64,000 nt of DNA from Massospora cicadina (Eukaryota; Entomophthoromycota; Entomophthoromycetes; Entomophthorales; Entomophthoraceae). Made by a program: the position numbers and the translations under genes. The stretch is from the NCBI GenBank assembly GCA_022478985.1, contig JAKSZP010009527.1:1-64000 (forward strand). Reading direction: 5' to 3'. Position 1 is the first letter of the stretch. Every line of letters begins with the position of its first letter. The notes beneath the pieces were generated by a model. The model was not told the DNA's origin. It did no database searches and was given only the letters and a program-made list of their open reading frames with translations. Below are positions 56,016 to 64,000 of the stretch, one piece after another.

Positions 56016-58736
56016 TTAAACCTGCTGCTGTGAGGCGGCTAGTTTTGAGTCCTTTAGCTTGACTGTTAGCTGCAATCCGTGAGGAGCGTCGAGGGTTCTG
56101 AGGGGAAGGAGAGGGTGGGGGGCGGAGGACCCAGTAAGCCAGCCTAGGATGCTGCCCCCGCTCCGTTGCAGGGGAAGGACCTGAGGGTGCTCAATAGTGA
56201 CCTCCGCGGTGTCCCCATTTGATGAGTCTGAGTCCATATTCACTTCCTCCAACAATGCAAAGGGTTCGCGCGAAATGGACTGTGGGGTTGGGGTAGGACT
56301 CTTTGAGGTGGCACTTCTACCGCAGGCCGCGGGTTGCCAGTCCATGCTGGTGGGCATAGCTCCATTGGGAGCTGAGGGCTGATGCGATAAATCGCTGGTG
56401 GAGGTTGGTGGGGGTGCCGCGGAGCCCTGAGTGGGGGTGGCTGAAAAGTGGCACCCTGTGGGAGATGCCTTGCGCTTGGTGAGAAAAGGAGTTGACTCAG
56501 GGAGATTGGAGGGGGTGCCCATTGGAAGGGGGCATGAGCGCGAAGGTATCCCATAACAATAGTGGGGTTAGCTGTTTCAACTGCTAGGCGTAAGGCCTCA
56601 GGGGACAGGTCTTGAACAGGAACCCATTGTGTGGGTTGTGGAATTGCTGCTGCAGCCACGTGGGATCGTTTTTGGCCCAGTTTAGGCCCCTGGGTGGTGG
56701 CTAAGAGGGCTTGTTTTCGAGCTGTGCAGCCACTATACAAGTGTCCAAGGGCGTTACACCATGAACACCGGGGGCGCGCCTGATCAGGGTCGACAAAAAA
56801 GATCTCAGGGCATGCCCCAACTACCGCCACAAGAGGAATAACCTCCATGTTGCGGGATACAGTGGGGAAGAGGATGAACGACGCCCTAGCAGTGTGAGCT
56901 CTTTGAGTGGGAGCATAGTAAGAGGGGACGCTAAAGTCCACTGAAAGAACAGACCCAAACTCCATTAAACCACGATGGAGTGCCAGTTTAAGAGACTCAG
57001 GATCAACAGTCGTTGGTAGGTTGGAAAAAGTAACCCATGAAATTTTCTCCAGGTGAGAGCGTGTGCGGGAGATGCGAAGAGATCCGCGTGGAATAATGAC
57101 CTGGAGGGTGGCAGCATGGTCAGCAAGGGCAGCTTCAGTGAAGCCCACATCGATGTAGTGGCCCTTCACTGATTCATGGATGGTGGTGTTAATTGGAAAA
57201 TGTCTCCGCAATTGCTGCAAAGTATGAGAAGTAATCCTCTGTATAGAATTCAACAGGGTTATGCCCATAATAAAGGCGAATTGCGTGGGAGAGGGTTGAG
57301 CGAGGTAGAGCTTTTTGCGCTCTAGTTTCGGCCCATTCTTCTTAACATCAGCAATAAACGCCACTTCACGGGGATCAGCTTTGGGTAGCGTTGGTTCCAG
57401 AGGTTTTTGCCACGCCCCAGTGGCTCCTTTGGTACGTTTGTGTTTGCTTTGGGCTGCAATTGCGGGTTGAGTGTGAGCTGGTGGTTTGGACAAGTTTGCG
57501 GAGTTCCCTTGTTGCTGGAATGTTACAGCAGTTGCTGGCGTCATATTAAATTGAGGGGCGGTTTGTTGGGCCTCGCTGAATTGGGGAGGCCATCCAGATT
57601 GGAATTAACTCCAGCCAGTTGGGAGGAGGAGATGTTTCATCACCATCCCAATCTATTTGGGTAAATTCAGCCCGCGTATTTGCTGTGATTTCGTGGGCAA
57701 AACTCACTGGCTGATTGGTGAATTGGTCGTTTTCAGCATATGGAGATAAAGTGCCGACTTGAGAAGTGCCGATTATGGGGTTTAAATGGGACAGGTGAGA
57801 TTGAAACTGGTGTGAAGTTCCAAAATCTGAACCATTTAAATCCCCATTGGGAAAAGTAGATTGTCCCAATTTGGTGCTTAGTGAACCAGAATGTGCGGCT
57901 AATCCAACCTTACATCCGAGGGTTTGGGGGCCAGGTGATTGTTGGGCCTCGCTAAATTGGGGAGTCCCATCCAGATTTGAATTAACTCCAGCCAATTGGG
58001 AGGAGGGCGATGTTTCATCACCATCCCAATCTATTTGGGTAAATTCAGCCCGAGTATTTGCTGTGATTTCATGGGCAAAACTCATTGGCTGATTGGTGAA
58101 TTGGTCGTTTTCAGCATATTGAGATAAAGTGCCGACTTGAGAAGTGCCAATTACGGGGCTTAAACGGGACGGGTGAGATTGGAACTGGTGTGAAGTTCCA
58201 AGACCCGAACCATTTGAATCCTCATTGGGAAGAGTAGATTGTCCCAATTTGGTGCTTAGTGAACCAGAATGTGAGGCTAATCCAACCTTACATCTGAGGA
58301 TTCAAGGGCCAGGTAGCTGGGTATCGCCCCTCATGGAGGGAGCCAGAAACACGGCGTCAGCAATAATAGATGGGGCTGAATTATCTGACACAATGGGGGA
58401 GGTGAATGCCTGGATGGGCTGAGTTGCATTCAACTGAGCAGACGCCATTAAAACAGCGTGGGTGATGGCCTCCTTGGTTGGGGGGGGGCCCAGCGGGTTG
58501 GTGGGAGGCAGCGCACACAGAGCTGTTAGGCGTGCAGGTTGCAGAAGTGCGATCAGGTGAACTGGCGCTAGTTGGAGTAGCTCCTGGTTGGGGGGTGGTG
58601 CCTGCTTTCATGGCTGCTTCTTGAGAGCGGGTGATTCTGGTTGACCCTGAGGTGGGTAACCGAGGGTTGCTTCGTTTGGGGTGGTGCTGGCTCGTTTGGC
58701 ATAGCCTGCGGGTTCTTTTGCGGGGTTTCTCGCCAT
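56016..58736 (-). pseudogene. LINE K ORF1
   Basis: It starts about 58,736 with MARNPAKEPAGYAKRASTTP. A Ser/Thr/Gln-rich N-terminal part contains a 378-bp tandem duplication (57,560-58,320). The 434-codon frame 57,544-56,240 has an RNA-recognition-like region (ISWVTFSNLPTTVDPESLKL) and the intact zinc knuckle CSWCNALGHLYSGC (about 56,715-56,760). A shift near 56,522 leads to the frame ending FALLEEVNMDSDS... at 56,016. At least three frameshifts are present. Confidence 0.88.
57560..58320 (-). repeat. 378-bp tandem duplication in K ORF1
   Basis: For example, ttgtcccaatttggtgctta occurs at 57,861 and 58,239, period 378 bp (126 codons, in frame). Both protein copies have FAHEITANTRAEFTQIDWDG and GTSQVGTLS. 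The copy nearer 57,625 has lost one base, causing a frameshift. Confidence 0.92.
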
Positions 58737-58871
58737 ATTTGCTAATACTTTTCGTAAATCTCTTTAGTGGAGCTAAATTTCAGGCTGAATTGATTTTCGA
58801 AAAGTGATGCTTAGCAGAAAGAGAATTGGTGACACAAGCTTGACCTGCGGAATCTGCGAGAAAAGATAATG

Positions 58872-60329
58872 CAAATTCCAAAAACCCCAATTCCTGCAGA
58901 AAATTGGGTCATATCAAGGGAACTGACATTGACACTTAGAGAGTTGGAGTACAGAGTGGAGCATGGCCAAAAAGAGCTGCGGTGGGTTAGGGGCAGAGGG
59001 CCCTCCCAACTTCTCCTGAGGTGCTGCGGGCACCTCAGTGTCAATAGAGATGCTAAACATCGCGGAAGCCAGGGCTCAAATGTCCCAAGCCAAAAAGCTG
59101 GACTTCCTGCAAAAACCCTTGTAGACATCTTGGCCATCCAAGAAACCCACTGCTTACAAGGGGAAAAAGGATCCTGGTCAGCCAGGGTCTCACCATCACA
59201 ATTGGTGTGGAAGTCTCACTGTGGGGTGATCATCCAAAGTAACAAAAAATTTAAAACTACAAATCTATCATCACACTTGCATGGTCGAGTCCTAGTAGCA
59301 ATCACATGCCAAGAGGAAACAATCTTGTTAGCATGCATCTATGCACCGCGCACCACAGCTGAGAGAAAACAATTCCTCGAATTGTTCCAACAACTCACCC
59401 TCCCACCAGATACCATTTGTTGGGTAACTTTAACTGCTGGGATAACCCTGACATGGACTGATGGCCTAACCCCAGGGGATAATCACTGGGGCACATTGAA
59501 TTCCACGCAATGAAGGCATCCCTTGGCCTACAGGATTCCCTCCCCCCAGTTCACCAATCCTTCCCCACATGATATAGCCCAACATATGTAAGACAGCACT
59601 TATATCAATGAGCCTCATCAATCATATCCTCGTTCCACAATCCCACTAATTAAGGATCTCCAACTTCACAACAAAAAATCAATTTTTCTGATCACTGACT
59701 CATTCTGGTGCAGCTCTCACCAACCCAAACCCATGCACAGGCGTCGCCCTGGAGGAATCTACACCCAGAAAACATAAAATTGCCCAAAATATCCAACCGG
59801 ATCAAACACGAGGCCATAAACCCAGAAGTCACAGCCCCATTCACTTTGGATCCCATCATAACCTAGGCAAATTTAAAAAGGAACTAATCAACAAAACCCA
59901 ACATCTCGCATCACATAAGTACACTGCTGACACAGCCACAATCAAGCGTACCTTATTGGAACTGGACCACCTTGAGCTCAACATCCCAAGATCTGGTTAT
60001 AGCTCCAACTGGGGGCGCAAATGGGTGGATGTATCCGGCCGCCTAAACACCCTCATCTTTGAGCACCAACACACAATCAAAGTAATGAAAAAAGTAAGTT
60101 CATAAAGGAAGAAAAAACATGCTTGACATATTTATTCCACCAATTACACTCCCGCAGCAACCAGATCACATGCACATAGGTCTGCAAGGCCGATGGCACA
60201 ATGCCAACTGACCCTGAGGAGGTCAAGGCGGAAGTGCACCATTATTATAAAGGACTATACCACGATACACTGACTGACCCACAAAAAATCACAGAATTCA
60301 TACATACCACCAGAATACAAAGCACACTA
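58872..60329 (+). pseudogene. LINE M ORF2: endonuclease and linker
   Basis: Frame 58,869-59,513 reads TLVDILAIQETHCLQGEKGS with the catalytic Glu, SHCGVIIQSNKKFKTTNLSS, VLVAITCQEETILLACIYAP and DTICWVTLTAG, where the usual GDFN motif is lost. Downstream frames read an SDHR-region remnant and linker (FLITDSF near 59,690) up to the N insertion. The endonuclease is decayed. Confidence 0.82.
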
Positions 60330-60344
60330 CCAGACTACAATATA

Positions 60345-62267
60345 TTTTATTTAACCAAGGTAAGCTGACCAGGGGATGGACATTACTGAACTAAAAAACT
60401 AAAATCATAATAAAAAACTAACAATTCAAACAAAACGCCCAAAATGGACAGATCAATTGAATCGTACCTAATAAAATATCCAACCAGGTGGGTAGCAAAT
60501 ACTGCTATCCCTCCATGGTGGATGGGGAAGGGGATTGGGGGGCTCGTCTTCAGCCGCATACATCTCATTCCGGAGTAGGGTGCATGTTAAGGCAGATAGT
60601 AAGAGTGTGGGGGCATTGTCAGCATGAGGTTTGATATCCTTGATGACTGGAACTTCCAAATAGTTGCCATCCATCATTATACCAATGATGTATTTGCCCA
60701 AAGCGACTTCAGCTTTGAGGCGGGCGTCTGGGAATTTAATGAACGTTGCAATGTTGGTTTGGATTTTTTTGCTTTTGGATTCCGTGCTACTGTTACTGCG
60801 TTCTGGATGGCTTCAGTGATGTTTTTGTGTAAGGTTTCCATGTTGATCTTACTTTGTGGAGTAAGATTGTTGGGGATGACAGGAGGTGGAATTCCTCCTG
60901 CGAGCACAGCCACAGATTTGGTGGCGGCTTTGCGAAGTGGATGGCAATCTGGTTTGGCGGCTGCATCTACTGCAAGCTGGTGATCACTGTAGAACAGTTT
61001 GGCATTAGGTTGTGGGACATATTTCTGAGGTGGGAATTTTGCATCCCAATCTGCATTACAGAGCCTCTCATAGTAGCAGCGTCAATTCTTCAATGACATT
61101 ACCTGATTTGTCAATTTCCTCCAATAATATCCACAGATTTTGGTTGAATTGGATTGGGGAATCAGCGTACAGTTGAGGTTTGTTCAATTTGTTTGCAGAT
61201 GCATGGGATCGAACTGGGATCCAATCTGATGTTTGATTGGAGGAATTATTTATGGCATCAGGGTGGGGAGAAGGCTGATTGGTGGCTGCAGGTGCAGCTG
61301 CTGCATCAGGCATTGGGGGTGGAGGAGGTAGGATTGTGCCTCATACCTGAAATTGTACAGGGTGGGCATCGGATTGGAGGTCAGTGGATGAGTCATCTGA
61401 TCTATCTGTCATGGTTGAGTAGGGGCATTTGCGTTTCAAGTGGTCTATCTCAAAACAGGATGGACAGATCGTCCACCGCCCTCAACGCAGGCCTAGAACG
61501 GATGGTCGGGGGCAGATGGGATGGTGGCATGGGGGGAATTTCCAACAAACTTTTGTAAATTCAGGGCTGATCATGGCATATGCCGCGGCCCAGCAAGTCG
61601 TATGGCCCCATTTGGGACCACAAATTGTAAGATGGGGTTGGCGCCGTAGGGTGCCAATCCTTCCATCAGCTCATGGTGGAGCACTTTGGGGGGAGTTGGG
61701 TGGGCAAACCAGCGAACTGGACAACCAAGGTGGTGTCTGTTGGGAGCTGGGTCTGCATTGTTGGGAGTGGAATATTATTGTAAATTAATGGCTCCGTTGC
61801 CGCAGTGGCTGCATTGGCTTCACATGTGAAGCCAAGATCAAAGTACCCTCTTATAGGGGCGGAAGTCAATAAAGCAGGCTGGTGTCATCACCGCCTGAGC
61901 CATTTTGGTAATGGCTTGGTTGTCGTAGGGGAAGAATCTCCCATATTTGACACTAAGGCTGAAATGCATGTTGCTCTGGGGAGAACCAATGGGCAGCAGG
62001 GCACCGCTTGGGTTTGGGCGAGATAGGCATCGAGATCCTTGGGAGGAACGAATTGTCCCAAGGGTTTGAAATGACTGGGCGATCCATTCTGAGCGCGTTT
62101 CTCTCAGATTGAAAATGGAAGGGGGAGTTTTGCCACTGCCCCACGCTTGGACAGTTGGTGGGGGATCTGATGACATTGGAGCAAGACTTCAGTGTGCAAT
62201 TAAGTTTTTGCTTTTAATTTTCCTAAATTAATTTGCTCGGAAAGTTACGCTGATCAGAGAGAATGTG
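60345..62267 (-). mobile_element. LINE N: short LINE with ORF1-type content only
   Basis: 1,923 bp flanked by perfect 15-bp duplications ccagactacaatata (60,330-60,344 and 62,268-62,282). The minus strand starts with a leader like that of K (ctgatcagcgtaactttccg) and a start codon at 62,176 (MSSDPPPTVQAWGSGKTPPS). Frames with TNQPSPHPDAINNSSNQTSD, NPKAKKSKPTLQRSLNSQTP and MGKYIIGIMMDGNYLEVPVI follow. The 3' end resembles LINE R's. No endonuclease or RT motif is present. Confidence 0.85.
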
Positions 62268-62282
62268 CCAGACTACAATATA

Positions 62283-64000
62283 CTAAATGTAATAACATGG
62301 GAGGAGCTTTGGGATACAATCCGCGGTGCACCACGTAGGAAATGCCCAGGGCTTGATGGGATACCTTACAAATTTTACAAAAAATATTTTGAGCAAATTG
62401 CCCCCTCCTCTTGGCATCTATGAACCAGTGCTTGCTGGAAACACGCCTCCTACCTGGTGGCCATGAATCATATGTCATAACCTTGTATAAGTAGGGTGAC
62501 AAATTGGACCTGGCCAACTGGCGTCCATTTGCACTCTCTAACACTGATACAAATATTCTAACAAATTTATTAGCAGCCAGATTAGGCGCAATAGCCTCTA
62601 ACGTCCTGTCACCCAACCAGTTTGGGTTTATACCAGGGCGCTCAATCTGGAACAACATACACCCAGTTGCAAATACATGTCAATACAAAGCAACTGGAGC
62701 CCTGGTCTTCTTAGACCAGGAAAAGGTGTACGACCGCGTTAGTTGGCCATACCTAAAGGAATGCCTACACGCTTTCAAACTTCCACTCAGATTCATAAAC
62801 TGGGCGATTCTCCTCATAGAATCTGCAACCATGGCTGTATGCGGCCCTGGATTTCTAACTAACAGGATCACACCACACAGAGGGCTCAAACAAGGGGACC
62901 CCCTCAGCCCACTGCTGTTAATTTCAGTTTTGATCCTCTCCTTCGCGTAACTGACTCACGCCTCATGGGCATAATTGCACATGGCCAGCCAACAGTCAAG
63001 ATACTGGCCTTTGCGGATGACTGTGTGGCAAGTATATCTAACAACAATGATGCCCAACAGCAGGGACGCACCCTAGAGGAATACTCCATGGTGAGCAACG
63101 CATCGCTCAACAAAAGGAAAACAGAAAAAATTCTTTTAGGCAAGTACACTAACAACTGAGCTACAACACCAGAACCTCATACCCCCATACAAAGGAAAAA
63201 CCCACTCATCTTACCTTTCGCATCACCTCCCACCACCACTCCTGTCCGCCACCTTGGGATATGGCTGGAAACAGGGGGATATGCCAATGAGACAATTGAG
63301 AACAATCTATTACAGCGGGTATGCAACCGCGTAGCCTCCCTCAAGTTAAGATCCCCAGGACTAATGGGGCGAGTAACAGTTGCTAACTCACTCATCCTCC
63401 AATACTATGGTTCCCTGCCCACGAAATCGCTTTCTCACCCACCTTCACAAATTCAATCCGCGCACTCTTCCAGGGATGGCTGTGGCCCAGATCCCATCCT
63501 CCCATATGGATGGAAAAACTCTTTGGCCCATGCTCCAGAGGAGGCATGGGACTAATAGATGTTAAAAAGCCAAGCCAACCGCATCCTGGGCACCTGGATA
63601 AAGGAAGTCTTTACTCCAGACTTCTCACACCAACACTGGTCCAGGGCAGCGAGGACTAACTTCGCACAAGCGCTCAAATTAACCAGCTTACATAGCCTAC
63701 CCAGACTACTATCATACCTTGCTAAACACCCTACTGCAACGGGTCTGCATAGAACCTCCCCTCACTTCAAATGCATCCTCCAAACCATCCGCCGCATGGG
63801 ATGGACTGTAGAGAACACAAGCACTGTGCAGGTAAGGGGACGACCCAGCTCCCAACTTTAAATTAAGAAAATCAGAAGACCACCTCCAGAGAGACATGCT
63901 TGCTATGACCCCAACCATTGCTAGAATCAAATACCTAGATGCGTTGGACATTCCCTACGACTTAACCACACAGAAGGCAGTGTGGAGAATGATGCACCAC
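62283..64000 (+). pseudogene. LINE M ORF2: reverse transcriptase and following region
   Basis: Plus strand: CPGLDGIPYKFYKKYFEQIA, then frame 62,504-62,950 with LANWRPFALSNTDTNILTNL, PNQFGFIPGRSIWNNIH, FLDQEKVYDRVSWPYLKECL (first Asp) and GLKQGDPLSPLLL. The FADD box reads ILAFADDCVAS (63,001-63,030, intact). VRHLGIWLETGGYANETIEN and WIKEVFTPDFSHQHWSRAAR follow to the window end. A few stops and shifts occur. Confidence 0.9.

Larger units (their letters stand above)
52382..58855 (-). mobile_element. LINE K: full-length APE-type LINE inside M
   Basis: 6,474 bp flanked by 16-bp target duplications tgcgggaaaagataat (52,366-52,381) and tgcgagaaaagataat (58,856-58,871), one transition apart. The minus strand ends in a short A run. 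5' leader, ORF1 and ORF2 with all domains are present. It is the least decayed element in the window, GC-richer than the LTR elements, with long open frames (up to 434 codons). Confidence 0.95.
44420..64000 (+). mobile_element. Element H: Ty3/gypsy element inserted in C, extends past window
   Basis: It starts TGTCAGACATTT at 44,420 directly in C's protease region. A 761-bp 5' LTR, primer binding site, gag, protease, dUTPase-like domain, RT, RNase H and integrase follow on the plus strand. It is interrupted by P (47,377-48,974) and, inside the integrase, by LINE M from about 51,031. The 3' part and 3' LTR are beyond the window, so the target duplication (cttct at 44,415-44,419) cannot be verified. 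Confidence 0.87.
51031..64000 (+). mobile_element. LINE M inserted in H's integrase, extends past window
   Basis: The plus strand carries a 5' leader, ORF1 with zinc knuckle (51,102-52,365), endonuclease (58,872-60,330) and RT (from 62,283), split by LINE K and LINE N, both with clear target duplications. The RT is close to that of LINE R. The 5' end is placed where integrase homology ends. The 3' end is outside the window. Confidence 0.87.

Noticed and set aside
1..64000. Search for CRISPR arrays, rRNA or tRNA genes, and bacterial operons
   Set aside because: No regularly spaced short repeats, no recognisable tRNA cloverleaf or rRNA stretch, and no Shine-Dalgarno-spaced gene runs were seen.

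Overview
The window is a retrotransposon graveyard with no host gene that I can support. It holds decayed Ty3/gypsy LTR elements of two kinds. One kind is chromodomain elements (chromoviruses). The other is a lineage with the order protease, dUTPase-like domain, RT, RNase H, integrase. There are also APE-type LINEs with zinc-knuckle ORF1 proteins. Chromoviruses, this LINE type, dense nesting and heavy transition decay point to a large, repeat-rich fungal genome. The species is not identifiable from the window, and there is no bacterial or viral gene organisation.

Region 1 (1-8,506). The tail of a plus-strand gypsy element (A: integrase and 3' LTR) is followed by a chromovirus on the plus strand (B, about 1,302-6,763). 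B has LTRs, protease, RT with an intact YMDD, RNase H, integrase and a chromodomain. It also carries a 51-bp LINE insertion with target duplications. About 1.7 kb of unassigned AT-rich DNA follows.

Region 2 (8,507 to the window end). This can be read as one element with others stacked inside it, because almost every insertion shows its target-site duplication (TSD). Element C (minus strand) starts at 8,507. Inside C lie chromovirus E (11,674-43,931, minus, TSD tcctc) and element H (44,420 to beyond the window, plus). Inside E, exactly between its integrase and chromodomain, lies element F (12,633-39,010, minus, TSD tcccc/ccccc). F's 3' LTR is split by J (12,667-17,690, TSD atgct), which itself holds LINE R, and by element G (17,853-25,250, TSD acgct), whose 5' LTR holds solo LTR S (TSD aggat). 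F's body is split by solo LTR Q (27,537-28,202, TSD gcatc) and by complete element D (29,902-37,089). Joining the three pieces of F's left LTR gives 589 bp, exactly the length of its right LTR.

Region 3 (44,420-64,000). H carries a 1.6-kb TG...CA insertion, P (TSD atgcc). Its integrase gene is broken by LINE M (plus strand, running off the window). M contains full-length LINE K (52,382-58,855, minus, 16-bp TSD) and a short ORF1-only LINE, N (60,345-62,267, minus, 15-bp TSD).

How the parts work together: gag, protease, RT/RNase H and integrase would copy and insert the LTR elements, and chromodomains would guide integration. LINE ORF1 and ORF2 would act by target-primed reverse transcription. 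All coding parts are broken by stops or frameshifts. K is the least damaged. The most unusual content is the dUTPase-like segment between protease and RT in five separate elements (C, D, F, G, H).
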